NCBI RefSeq assembly: GCF_001425905.1
Contig: NZ_LMDY01000018.1
Coordinates: 62,001 to 126,000 of the forward strand
DNA: 64,000 nucleotides
From: Methylibium sp. Root1272
GTDB taxonomy: Bacteria > Pseudomonadota > Gammaproteobacteria > Burkholderiales > Burkholderiaceae_C
Direction of reading: 5' to 3'
In this document: piece by piece, positions 35,415 to 43,925 of the stretch
Numbering within the stretch: position 1 is the stretch's first letter
Layout of the letters: each line of letters begins with the position of its first letter
The notes under the pieces: model-generated
What the model saw: the letters and a program-made list of their open reading frames with translations, nothing else
The model's database searches: none
What the model was told of the DNA's origin: nothing
Program-made: the position numbers and the translations under genes

Positions 35415-36640
35415 GCACCCCCCACGACCGACTCGACGCCTGGATCGACGCCCACTTCGACGAGCAGGTGACGCTGCTGCAGGAACTGGTGAAGGTGCCC
35501 ACCGACTCCCCGCCCGGCAACAACGCGCCGCACGCCGAGCGCACCGCCGAGCTGCTGGCGGCCTTCGGCTTCGAGGCCGAGAAGCACCCGGTGCCAGCCG
35601 ACGAGGTGCGCGCCTACGGCCTGCAGTCGCTCACCAACCTGATCGTGCGGCGCCGCTACGGCGCCGGCGGCCCGACGATCGCGCTGAACGCCCACGGCGA
35701 CGTGGTGCCGCCCGGCGAGGGCTGGACCCATGATCCCTACGGTGGAGAGATTGCCGACGGCAAGCTCTACGGCCGCGCCGCCGCGGTCAGCAAGTGCGAT
35801 TTCACGACCTACAGCTTCGCGGTGCGCGCGCTCGAATCGCTGGGCGCGCCGCTGAAGGGCGGTGTCGAGCTGCACTTCACCTACGACGAGGAGTTCGGCG
35901 GCGAGCTCGGCCCCGGCCGGCTGCTGGCCCAGGGCCTGACGAAGCCCGACCTGATGATGGCCGCCGGCTTCAGCTACCAGATCGTCACCGCGCACAACGG
36001 CTGCCTGCAGATGGAGGTCACGGTGCACGGCAGGATGGCCCACGCCGCGATCCCGCACACCGGCGTCGACGCACTGCAGGGTGGGGTGACGATCCTGAAC
36101 GCGCTGTATGCGCAGAACGCCCTCTACAAGGGCATCTCGTCCAAGGTGCCGGGCATCACCCATCCCTATCTCAACGTCGGGATGATCGAGGGCGGCACCA
36201 ACACCAACGTCGTGCCCGGCAAGGTGGTGTTCAAGCTCGACCGCCGGATGATCCCCGAGGAGAACCCCGAGCAGGTGGAGGCCGACATCCGCCGCGTGAT
36301 CGCCGATGCCGCCGCGCAGACCGACGGCATCACCATCGACATCCGCCGCATGCTGATGTGCCGCGCGCTGACGCCGCTGCCCGGCAACGCACCGCTGGTG
36401 GCCGCGCTGGAGAAGCAGGCCTCGGCGGTGTTCGGCGAGCCGATCCGCACCACCGGCACGCCGCTCTACACCGACGTGCGGCTGTACTGCGAACACGGCA
36501 TCCCGGCGGTGATCTACGGCGCCGGGCCGCGCACGGTGCTGGAGAGCAACGCCAAGCGCGCCGACGAGCACGTCGTGCTCGACGATCTGAGGCGGGCGAC
36601 CAAGGTCGTCGCACGCACGCTGTACGACCTGCTGGGCTGA
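35411..36640 (+). CDS. M20-family metallo-amidohydrolase (ArgE/DapE/CPG2 type) of the ureide operon
   Basis: A 409-aa zinc hydrolase. Metal-site motifs: IALNAHGDVVPPGEGW, TYDEEFGGELGPG (general-base and metal Glu pair) and a dimerisation lid domain with GRMAHAAIPHTGVDAL. Its start overlaps the UraD/AllC fusion (ATGA), so it belongs to the ureide pathway. A ureidoglycolate or ureidoglycine amidohydrolase role would fill the step after allantoate, but the sequence alone does not prove it; N-acyl amino acid hydrolases share the fold. Confidence 0.82.
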   Translation: MSTPHDRLDAWIDAHFDEQVTLLQELVKVPTDSPPGNNAPHAERTAELLAAFGFEAEKHPVPADEVRAYGLQSLTNLIVRRRYGAGGPTIALNAHGDVVPPGEGWTHDPYGGEIADGKLYGRAAAVSKCDFTTYSFAVRALESLGAPLKGGVELHFTYDEEFGGELGPGRLLAQGLTKPDLMMAAGFSYQIVTAHNGCLQMEVTVHGRMAHAAIPHTGVDALQGGVTILNALYAQNALYKGISSKVPGITHPYLNVGMIEGGTNTNVVPGKVVFKLDRRMIPEENPEQVEADIRRVIADAAAQTDGITIDIRRMLMCRALTPLPGNAPLVAALEKQASAVFGEPIRTTGTPLYTDVRLYCEHGIPAVIYGAGPRTVLESNAKRADEHVVLDDLRRATKVVARTLYDLLG

Positions 36641-36641
36641 G

Positions 36642-37142
36642 ATGCATGCGTTCAGCCACCCCGACCCCAGCGCCGCGCAGATCACCGCCGCGCTGCGCCG
36701 CGCCAACGCCGTCGCGCTGAGCGCGCTGGCGCTCGGCCGGCACCCCTTCGGCGCGCTGCTGCTCGCCCCCGATCACCGGACCGTGCTGGCCGAGCAGGGC
36801 AACATCGACACCGTGCAGCACGCCGAGTCCACGCTGGCGCGCGGCGCGGCCGGTCGGCATGCGCCGGACTTCCTGTGGGACTGCACGCTGGTCACCACCT
36901 TCGAGCCCTGCGCGATGTGCGCCGGCACCGCCTACTGGGCGAACATCGGCCGCATCGTCTACGGCGCCGGCGAGCAAGCCCTGCTCGCACTGACCGGCGA
37001 CCATGCCGAGAACCCGACGCTGGCGCTGCCCTGCCGCGAGTTGTTCGCACGCGGCCAGAAGCCGGTGCGGGTGTTCGGGCCGGTCCCGGAACTCGAGGCC
37101 GAGCTGCTGGCCCCGCACCAAGGCTTCTGGGCCAGCCGCTGA
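36642..37142 (+). CDS. Zinc-dependent nucleoside/nucleobase deaminase (CDA fold)
   Basis: A 166-aa cytidine-deaminase-like protein. The zinc site is clear: H60-A-E62 (QHAESTL) with the proton-shuttle Glu, and P-C90-A-M-C93. It resembles guanine deaminases of the GuaD/TadA type more than cytidine deaminases. It starts 2 nt after the M20 gene. Because a guanine amidohydrolase-type deaminase is also present, this one may act on another purine or on a ureide-derived amine. Substrate not determined. Confidence 0.82.
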   Translation: MHAFSHPDPSAAQITAALRRANAVALSALALGRHPFGALLLAPDHRTVLAEQGNIDTVQHAESTLARGAAGRHAPDFLWDCTLVTTFEPCAMCAGTAYWANIGRIVYGAGEQALLALTGDHAENPTLALPCRELFARGQKPVRVFGPVPELEAELLAPHQGFWASR

Positions 37143-37195
37143 ACGGGGCGGCGCGGCCGCGCGCGGTCGGCATGGTTCCTGCTGCATCCCATCTG

Positions 37196-37213
37196 GTACA
37201 CAAGACAGTGCAC
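37196..37213 (+). promoter_or_regulatory. Operator-like bipartite motif GTACAC-N6-GTGCAC upstream of atzF
   Basis: GTACAC (37196-37201) and GTGCAC (37208-37213, followed by CA) have the same 6-nt spacing as the other three sites. It ends 11 nt before the atzF start, in the 82-bp gap, and would give the atz genes their own regulated start within the ureide gene run. Confidence 0.55.
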
Positions 37214-37224
37214 CAGCACACACC

Positions 37225-39090
37225 ATGCACGCACCGAACCCGTTCACGCTGGAGGAGTGGCAGCAGGCCTACCGCGATGGCGCAACGCCCGGCACGCTGC
37301 TTCCCGAGCGGCTGCGCCAGCTCAAGAGCGGAGGCGACGATCCGGCGTGGATCCTGCTCGCCAGCGAGGCCGAGCTCGACGACCAGCTCGCTGCCCTGGC
37401 CACACGCGCCGCCGGCTGCGCGGACGAGGCCGCGCGCGCACAGGCCCTGCCGCTCTACGGCGTGCCGTTCGCGGTGAAGGACAACATCGACATCGCCGGC
37501 TTGCCGACCACCGCCGCCTGCCCGGCGTTCTCGCACACCGCCGAGCGCTCGGCGCGCGCGGTGCAGCGGCTCGTCGAGGCGGGCGCAGTGTGGCTGGGCA
37601 AGACCAACCTCGACCAGTTCGCCACCGGCCTGGTCGGCACCCGCTCGCCCTATGGCCGGCCGGCGAGCGTGTTCGCCGCCGACCGCGTGAGCGGCGGCTC
37701 CAGCTCCGGCTCGGCGGTGGTGGTCGCGCGCGGCGACGTGCCGCTCGCGCTGGGCACCGACACCGCCGGTTCGGGCCGCGTGCCGGCCGGCTTCAACAAC
37801 ATCGTCGGGCTCAAGCCCACGCCGGGCCGCGTGTCCACTGCCGGCGTGCTGCCGGCCTGCCGCTCGCTGGACTGCGTGTCGGTGTTCACGCACACCGTGC
37901 CGGCCGCGGCCACCGTGCTCGCGCTGATCGAGGGGCCGGACGCCGACGACGCCTACAGCGCCTTCGCGCCGGGGCCGGCCGGCTGGAACGGCCCGTTGCG
38001 CGTCGGCGTGCCGCGCGATGCGGTCTTCAGCGGCGACGCCGGCTATGCCGCGGCCTTCGAGCAGGCGCTCGGAGAGTTGCGCCGGCTCGGCCACAGTGCG
38101 GTGCCGATCGACTTCGCGCCGCTGCACCGGGTGGCCGACCTGCTGTATGCCGGCCCCTGGGTGGCCGAGCGCCATGCCGTGGTGCAGGCGCTGCTCGCGC
38201 GCGACCCGCAGGCGCTGGACCCGAGCGTGCGCCAGATCGTCGAGTCGGCCACGGCCTTCAGCGCCACCGACGCCTTCCGAGGCCAGTACCGGCTGCGGGC
38301 GGCGCAGCGCGACGCCGCCGCGCTGTGGCAGCAGGTCGACGTGCTGATGGTGCCCACCGCGCCGGGGCACCCGCGCTTCGACGAGGTCGACGCCGACCCG
38401 CTGGGCGCCAACGCCGGCCTGGGCACCTACACCAACTTCGTCAATCTGCTGGGCTGGTGCGCGCTGGCCGTGCCGGCCGGCTTCACCGCGACGGCGGCGC
38501 CCGGCGGACCGGCCGTCGGGCTGCCGTTCGGCATCACCTTCATCGCCCCGGCGAACGCCGATGCGGCGCTGGCCCGCTTCGGGGCGCAGTGGCAGCGCGC
38601 GATGGACCTGCCGCTCGGCGGCTCGCGCCGGCACCTCGAGGACCTGCCCGCGACTGCCGCGGGGCCGGCACCGGCCGCCGAGCCGACCCTGGCGCTGGCC
38701 GTGGTCGGCGCCCACCTGTCGGGCCTGCCGCTGAACGGCCAGCTCACCGAGCGCGGCGCGAGCCTGCTCGAGGCCACCACCACCGCGCCGCGCTACCGCC
38801 TGCACGCGCTGCCCGGCACCACGCCGCCGAAGCCGGGCCTGGTGCGCGCCGCCGGCGGCGACGACGGCCATGCGATCGCGGTCGAGGTCTGGGCGCTGCC
38901 GCAGCGCGCCGTCGGGTCCTTCCTCGCGTTGATCCCGCCGCCGCTGGGCCTGGGCTCGATCGAGCTGGCCGACGGCCGCTGGGTGCACGGCTTCCTGTGC
39001 GAATCGCATGCGCTGGCCGGCGCCCCCGATGTCAGCGCCTTCGGGGGCTGGCGCGCCTATGTGGCGTCGCTGCGCCGTGCCGCGGCCTAG
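37225..39090 (+). CDS. atzF: Allophanate hydrolase
   Basis: A 621-aa amidase that converts allophanate (urea carboxylate) to ammonia and CO2. The amidase-signature domain (1-445) has the Lys of AVKDNIDIAG and the cis-Ser/Ser of GGSSSGSAVVV, around residues 85-170. The C-terminal domain (about 480-621) with VVGAHLSGLPLNGQL and GFLCESHAL is the separate C-terminal decarboxylase-type domain of AtzF/DUR2 proteins. Full length. It heads atzG-atzE-hpxZ and is the terminal ammonia-releasing step. Confidence 0.93.
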   Translation: MHAPNPFTLEEWQQAYRDGATPGTLLPERLRQLKSGGDDPAWILLASEAELDDQLAALATRAAGCADEAARAQALPLYGVPFAVKDNIDIAGLPTTAACPAFSHTAERSARAVQRLVEAGAVWLGKTNLDQFATGLVGTRSPYGRPASVFAADRVSGGSSSGSAVVVARGDVPLALGTDTAGSGRVPAGFNNIVGLKPTPGRVSTAGVLPACRSLDCVSVFTHTVPAAATVLALIEGPDADDAYSAFAPGPAGWNGPLRVGVPRDAVFSGDAGYAAAFEQALGELRRLGHSAVPIDFAPLHRVADLLYAGPWVAERHAVVQALLARDPQALDPSVRQIVESATAFSATDAFRGQYRLRAAQRDAAALWQQVDVLMVPTAPGHPRFDEVDADPLGANAGLGTYTNFVNLLGWCALAVPAGFTATAAPGGPAVGLPFGITFIAPANADAALARFGAQWQRAMDLPLGGSRRHLEDLPATAAGPAPAAEPTLALAVVGAHLSGLPLNGQLTERGASLLEATTTAPRYRLHALPGTTPPKPGLVRAAGGDDGHAIAVEVWALPQRAVGSFLALIPPPLGLGSIELADGRWVHGFLCESHALAGAPDVSAFGGWRAYVASLRRAAA

Positions 39091-39136
39091 GCTCGCCGCA
39101 CCCGACCTCACCTGCCCAGATTTCCAGGAGACCGCC

Positions 39137-39346
39137 ATGCTGCCCGCCGACACGATCGAGGCCTACGTCGACGCCGCCGCCGCGGCGCTGGCCTTGCCGC
39201 TCGCGCCCGAACACCGCGCCGGCGTGCTGCGCTACTTCGCGCTCGCGTCGCAGATGGCCGCACTGGTGAACGGCCTGCCGCTCGCGGTCGAGGACGAACC
39301 GGCGCCGCAGTTCGTGCCGCTATCGCCGCAGGACGCCGCATCGTGA
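39137..39346 (+). CDS. atzG: AtzG-like small subunit (DUF4089)
   Basis: A 69-aa helical protein starting [21 protein letters not shown]4089 proteins (AtzG, HpxX) form a tight complex with the AtzE/HpxY amidase, and its position directly before atzE, with ATGA overlap (39343-39346), fits. It resembles GatC in role. Easily missed because of its size. Confidence 0.88.
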   Translation: MLPADTIEAYVDAAAAALALPLAPEHRAGVLRYFALASQMAALVNGLPLAVEDEPAPQFVPLSPQDAAS

Positions 39347-40761
39347 GCGCCGACACGCTGCTCGCCGGCACCGCCACCGGCATCGCCGCCGCGGTGCAGC
39401 GCGGCGAGGTCAGTGCCAGCACGATGGTGCAGGCCAGCCTGGCGCGCATCACCGCCACCGACGCTCGCGTCAATGCCTTCACCGACCTCACCGCGCAGCG
39501 CGCCCTGGAGCGCGCCGCCGCGCTCGACGCGCGCCACGTGGCGGGCGACACCGCGGCGCTGCCGCTGCTGGGCGTGCCCTTCGCGGTGAAGAACCTGTTC
39601 GACGTGCAGGGCCTGGCCACGCTGGCCGGCTCGAAGATCGAGCGCGAGCACGCGCCGGCGCTGCGCGACGGGCCGCTGGTCGAGCGGCTCGAGGCGGCCG
39701 GTGCGGTGCTGGTGGGCGCGCTGAACATGGACGAGTACGCCTACGGCTTCACCACCGAGAACAGCCACGCCGGTGCCACCCACAACCCGCACGACCTGGC
39801 ACGCAGCGCGGGCGGCTCCTCCGGCGGCTCGGGCGCCGCCATCGCCGCCGGCCAGGTGCCGCTGACGCTGGGCTCCGACACCAACGGCTCGATCCGCGTG
39901 CCGAGCTCGCTGTGCGGCGTGTTCGGCCTCAAGCCCACCTACGGACGGCTGCCGCGCCACGGCTCCTACCCCTTCGTCGCCAGCCTCGATCACCTCGGGC
40001 CCTTCGCGCGCTCGGTGTCCGACCTGGCGCTGAGCTACGACCTGCTGCAGGGCTGGGACGCCGCCGACCCGGGCTGCGTGCAGCGCCCCATCGAGCCGAC
40101 TCACGCCACGCTGGCGCTGGGCGCGGACGGCCTGCGCATCGCGGTGCTCGGCGGCTACTTCCACGAGCATGCGCTGCCCGAGGCGCGCGCCGCGGTCGAG
40201 CGGGTCGCGGCGGCGCTCGGCGTCACGCGCCACGTCGAGTTGCCGGAGGTGGCGCGTGCCCGTGCCGCCGCCTTCCTGATCAGCAACGCCGAGGGCGCCA
40301 CGCTGCACCTGGGCGACCTGCGCACGCGCGCCCACGACTTCGAGCCGCTGTCGCGCGACCGCTTCCTCGCCGGCGCATTGCTGCCGGCCGCCTGGGTGCT
40401 GCAGGCACAGCGCGTGCGGCGCTGGTTCGCGCAGCGCGCGGCCGAGCTGTTCGGCGAGGTCGACGTGCTGCTGGCGCCGGCCACGCCCTGCGTCGCGCCC
40501 CTGCTCGGCACCGAGTGGCTGGAGCTGAACGGCCAGCGGCTGCCGGCCCGACCCAGCCTGGGACTGCTGACGCAGCCGATCTCCTGCATCGGCCTGCCGG
40601 TGTGCGCGGTACCGGTGTGGGGCACGAACCCGGCGCTGCCGGGCCTGCCGATCGGCGTGCAGGTGATCGCCGCGCCCTGGCGCGAGGACCACGCGCTGCG
40701 CGTCGGCGCCGCGCTCGAGGCCGCTGGTGTGGTGCACTCGCCGGTCGCCACGCTCGACTGA
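39343..40761 (+). CDS. atzE: AtzE-type amidase (1-carboxybiuret hydrolase / HpxY family)
   Basis: A 472-aa amidase-signature enzyme. The catalytic Lys is in FAVKNLFDVQG (about residue 83), and the Ser pair in RSAGGSSGGSGAAIA (about 155-165), followed by LGSDTNGSIRVPSSLCG. AtzE deaminates 1-carboxybiuret in cyanurate degradation; the close relative HpxY acts in oxalurate use in Klebsiella. With atzG before it and hpxZ/atzH after it both readings are possible. No cyanuric acid hydrolase (atzD) is in the window. Confidence 0.88.
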   Translation: MSADTLLAGTATGIAAAVQRGEVSASTMVQASLARITATDARVNAFTDLTAQRALERAAALDARHVAGDTAALPLLGVPFAVKNLFDVQGLATLAGSKIEREHAPALRDGPLVERLEAAGAVLVGALNMDEYAYGFTTENSHAGATHNPHDLARSAGGSSGGSGAAIAAGQVPLTLGSDTNGSIRVPSSLCGVFGLKPTYGRLPRHGSYPFVASLDHLGPFARSVSDLALSYDLLQGWDAADPGCVQRPIEPTHATLALGADGLRIAVLGGYFHEHALPEARAAVERVAAALGVTRHVELPEVARARAAAFLISNAEGATLHLGDLRTRAHDFEPLSRDRFLAGALLPAAWVLQAQRVRRWFAQRAAELFGEVDVLLAPATPCVAPLLGTEWLELNGQRLPARPSLGLLTQPISCIGLPVCAVPVWGTNPALPGLPIGVQVIAAPWREDHALRVGAALEAAGVVHSPVATLD

Positions 40762-40780
40762 ACCCGAAGGAAGCCCGCCG

Positions 40781-41173
40781 ATGACCGACGACTCCGACAT
40801 CAACCGCCCCGAGGTACTGGCCGAGATGCAGGCGGTGTTCGCGCGCTACGAGGACGCGCTGGTCCACAACCGCGTCGACGTGCTCGACGCGCTGTTCTGG
40901 CCGAGCGCGCACACCGTGCGCTACGGCACGGCCGAGAACCTGGTCGGCATCGACGCGATCCGTGCCTTCCGGCGCGCCCGGCCGTCGCAGGGCCTGGCGC
41001 GCCGCCTCGCGCTCACCGTGATCACCACCTACGGGCAGGACTTCGCCACCGCGATGACCGAGTTCCATCGCGACGGCGACGCCCGCATCGGCCGCCAGAG
41101 CCAGACCTGGGTGCGCTTCGCCGACGGCGGCTGGCGCGTGGTGGCCGCGCACGTGAGCCTGATCGATGGCTGA
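40781..41173 (+). CDS. hpxZ: HpxZ/AtzH-type protein (DUF3225)
   Basis: A 130-aa NTF2-like-fold protein with INRPEVLAEMQAVFARYEDAL and FWPSAHTVRYGTAENLVG. Members are named HpxZ in oxalurate clusters and AtzH in cyanurate clusters, where AtzH hydrolyses 1,3-dicarboxyurea to allophanate. Next to atzF-atzG-atzE the AtzH role links carboxybiuret to allophanate. Assignment to one of the two roles is inference. Confidence 0.85.
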   Translation: MTDDSDINRPEVLAEMQAVFARYEDALVHNRVDVLDALFWPSAHTVRYGTAENLVGIDAIRAFRRARPSQGLARRLALTVITTYGQDFATAMTEFHRDGDARIGRQSQTWVRFADGGWRVVAAHVSLIDG

Positions 41174-41204
41174 TGCTGCGCGGCGTGCCGTCTAGACTCG
41201 CGCG

Positions 41205-41972
41205 ATGAGCACGCGTCCCGCCCGCCGTCCCGCAACCGCCGCCTCCCGCGCGCGCGCCACCGCCGCCGTAGCCCCGGCCACCACGCTGCCCGCCACCGCG
41301 GTGCGCAGCAACCTCGCCGAGCAGGCCTATGCCCGGCTCAAGGCCGAGATCCACGATTTCCTGCTGGTGCCCGGCGACCGCTTCTCCGAGGCGGAGATCG
41401 GCACCCGCCTCGGCGTCAGCCGCACCCCGGTGCGCGAGGCGCTGTTCCGGCTGCGCAACGAGGGTTTCCTGGAAGTCGAGTCCAAATCGGGCTGGTACGT
41501 GCGGCCGATCGACTTCGACAAGCTCGAGCAGCTCTACGACCTGCGCGTGCTGCTGGAGCTGGCCAGCGTGGCCAAGCTGTGCACGCGGGCCGACGACGCT
41601 CCCGAGCTCGATGCGCTGAAGAAGACCTGGCTGCTGCCGGTGGCGGAGCGCCTGAGCGACGGGCGCGAAGTCGGTGCACTCGACGAGCAGTTCCACGCCA
41701 CGCTGGTGCGCGCCGCCGGCAACGCCGAGATCGCCCGCGTGCACTGGGACGTGACCGAGCGCATCCGCATCATCCGCCGGCTCGACTTCACGCGCGGCGA
41801 CCGCATCGACGCCACCTACACCGAGCACGCCAAGATCCTGCGCGCGGTGATGCAGCGCAAGCTCGACCAGGCCCAGCTGCTGCTGCGCAGCCACGTCGAG
41901 CAGAGCAAGTCCGAGGTCCGCAAGATCACGCTCGCGATGCTCCAGCAGGCGCGCACCCAGCTCGCGCGCTGA
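41205..41972 (+). CDS. GntR/FCD-type regulator of the atz/BMP-2 region
   Basis: A 255-aa regulator: Ala/Arg-rich N-terminus (to about 30), GntR winged helix (EIGTRLGVSRTPVREALFRLR region, about 38-105) and FCD domain with LDEQFHATLVRAAGN. It is 31 nt after hpxZ and 219 nt before the second BMP receptor. The bipartite motif at 42101 lies in that gap. Either this protein or the GntR at 31772 could bind the four related sites. Confidence 0.87.
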   Translation: MSTRPARRPATAASRARATAAVAPATTLPATAVRSNLAEQAYARLKAEIHDFLLVPGDRFSEAEIGTRLGVSRTPVREALFRLRNEGFLEVESKSGWYVRPIDFDKLEQLYDLRVLLELASVAKLCTRADDAPELDALKKTWLLPVAERLSDGREVGALDEQFHATLVRAAGNAEIARVHWDVTERIRIIRRLDFTRGDRIDATYTEHAKILRAVMQRKLDQAQLLLRSHVEQSKSEVRKITLAMLQQARTQLAR

Positions 41973-42100
41973 CGCCCGAGCCCGCCCGCTCACCGCCGCG
42001 CTGCCCCGGCGTCGTGGTCGGAGCGCGGGCATTCCGGCCGGCCCCTCGGTGCCGCCCGCGACCGGTACGGCGCAGGCACGGCATTTGCGTATTCCATCTT

Positions 42101-42118
42101 GTATACCAATACGTGCAC
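42101..42118 (+). promoter_or_regulatory. Operator-like bipartite motif GTATAC-N6-GTGCAC upstream of BMP system 2
   Basis: GTATAC (42101-42106) then CAATAC then GTGCAC (42113-42118) with CA flank. Compared with 6838 the 20-nt block differs at only two positions, both in the spacer. It lies 74 nt upstream of the receptor start codon. A shared regulator for the two BMP importers is the simplest explanation. Confidence 0.65.
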
Positions 42119-42191
42119 CAAGACCGGCCACGCCGGTTGCGGATGCCCCGCCCCGCTGCTGCCCTGCCATCCACGTAGAGGAAGAGCCACC

Positions 42192-43316
42192 ATGACGCAA
42201 CACGATTTCCGGGCCTCCCGCCGCCGCGCGCTCGCGCAACTGTCGGCCGCCGGCCTGGCCACCGCCTCGCCGTGGGCGCTGCGCGCCGCGCAGGCCCAGA
42301 CCAAGATGACCATCGGCGTGATCTACGTCGGCCCGAAGGACGACTTCGGCTACAACCAGGCGCAGGCCGCGGCCGCGGCCGAGGTCAAGAAGCTGCCCGG
42401 CATCAAGGTCGTCGAGGAGGAGAACGTTCCCGAGACCACCGCGGTGCAGAAGACCATGACCGGCATGATCGTGCAGGACGGCGCCAAGCTGCTGTTCCCT
42501 ACCTCGTTCGGCTACTTCGACCCGCACATGCTGGCGCTCGCCGCCAAGTACCCCGACGTGCGCTTCTCGCACTGCGGCGGCATGTGGACCGAGGGCAAGC
42601 ACCCCAAGAACACCGGCAGCTTCTTCGGCTACATCGACGAGTGCCAGTACCTCAACGGCGTGATCGCCGGCCACATGAGCAAGAGCAAGAAGCTCGGCTT
42701 CGTGGCGGCCAAGCCGATCCCGCAGGTGCTGCGCAACATCAACGCCTTCACGATGGGCGCGCGCTCGGTCGACCCCAAGATCACCTGCACGGTCATCTTC
42801 ACCGGCGAGTGGTCGATGGCCGTCAAGGAGGCCGAGGCCACCAACAGCCTGGCCGACCAGGGCGCCGACGTGTTCACGATGCACGTCGACGGGCCGAAGG
42901 TCATCGTCGAAACCGCCGCCAAGCGCGGCAAGATGGTCTGCGGCTACCACGCCAGCCAGGCCAAACTGGCACCCAATGCCTACCTGACCGGCGCCGAGTG
43001 GAACTGGCTCACCGCCTACAAGACCATCATCGAGGCGGCGCAGGCCGGCAAGCCGCATCCGAACTTCCTGCGCGGCGGCCTGAAGGAGGGCTACGTGAAG
43101 ATGTCCGCCTACGGACCGATGGTGCCGGAGGCCGCGAAGAAGGCGGCCGACGGCATCAAGGCCAAGATGGTGGCGGGCAGCTTCGACATCTTCGCCGGCG
43201 GCCTGAAGGACAACAAGGGCGCGGTGGTCATCCCGGCCGGCAAGGTGCTGAAGCAGACCGACCTCGAGCTCGAGAAGATGAACTACCTGGTCGAGGGTGT
43301 GGTCGGGTCGATCTGA
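42192..43316 (+). CDS. BMP-family ABC transporter substrate-binding protein (system 2)
   Basis: A 374-aa periplasmic receptor with a Tat-like signal (SRRRALAQLSAAGLATA, cleavage near AQA at 36). Unlike the system 1 receptor it has no lipobox Cys. The BMP fold is recognisable from GVIYVGPKDDFGYNQAQA and AAKPIPQVLRNINAFTMGAR, the latter nearly identical in register to system 1. Associated amidases (biuret-hydrolase-like and a paralogue) suggest a urea-type amide or ureide ligand rather than a nucleoside (inference). [12 protein letters not shown] precedes the ATG. Confidence 0.9.
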   Translation: MTQHDFRASRRRALAQLSAAGLATASPWALRAAQAQTKMTIGVIYVGPKDDFGYNQAQAAAAAEVKKLPGIKVVEEENVPETTAVQKTMTGMIVQDGAKLLFPTSFGYFDPHMLALAAKYPDVRFSHCGGMWTEGKHPKNTGSFFGYIDECQYLNGVIAGHMSKSKKLGFVAAKPIPQVLRNINAFTMGARSVDPKITCTVIFTGEWSMAVKEAEATNSLADQGADVFTMHVDGPKVIVETAAKRGKMVCGYHASQAKLAPNAYLTGAEWNWLTAYKTIIEAAQAGKPHPNFLRGGLKEGYVKMSAYGPMVPEAAKKAADGIKAKMVAGSFDIFAGGLKDNKGAVVIPAGKVLKQTDLELEKMNYLVEGVVGSI

Positions 43317-43370
43317 GGTGGGCGTGGATCATGGGTGCTGATCGGCTCAGGTTCCTGCTCGTGGCAAGCA

Positions 43371-43888
43371 GCCGGAGCGCGGGCGGCCCGGCCGGGGAGC
43401 GCGAGGTCGGCGGCCGGCGCTTCGCGCCGACTGCCCTGCGGTGCTCGGCGTCGTGGCCAGGCCGCGGAACTCGCTCTGTTCGCTGCGCTCACGGCGCTCG
43501 GACAACCGCGGCCAGTCAGTCCACGAGGCGCGCCGTGCGCGCCGGCCACGCCCCCTGCGCGCCTCGGCGCCTCGCACGCGCCCCCCGGCCCGGCCACCCT
43601 CACTCCGGCCATCACGCTACGGATGCATTGCGTTCGTGCACCTCTGCGGTTGCGGCGCGGCAGGCGGTGGGCGCCGGGGCGGTGTCGGGGTGCGGCGAGG
43701 AGCACAGGGCCGAAGGCGGCGCGCGCAGCGCGCATCGTGATCCGATCCGTCGCGCTTGTCCGAGCGCCGTTCGCGCAGCGAACAGAGCGAGTTGCGCGAC
43801 GCGCCTGCGGCACGCGCACCGCAGCGCAGTCGGCGCAGCGCGCCGACCGCACCCCATCACCGCCCCGGCGCCCACCGCCTGCCGCGCC
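43371..43888. repeat. Inverted pair of ~235-bp structured repeat units (locus 2), inside the BMP-2 operon
   Basis: The gene-free stretch 43317-43925 lies between the receptor and its permease. Unit 2a (about 43371-43609) has imperfect ~33-bp ends and a core stem 43461-43467/43506-43512. Unit 2b (43654-43888) has perfect 31-bp ends (43654-43684/43858-43888), a core stem 43749-43755/43794-43800 and an 8-bp hairpin with 3-nt loop at 43829-43847. Both core stems enclose 38 nt. No gene is supported here. Confidence 0.8.
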
Positions 43889-43925
43889 TGCGCGCACCAC
43901 TAGAACGCCACAGGAGTCGACCGCC

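Noticed and set aside
42629-42931. A 100-codon antisense frame within the BMP-2 receptor gene
   Set aside because: The plus-strand frame has a signal peptide and complete BMP-family sequence; the antisense frame has no ribosome site or recognisable motif.
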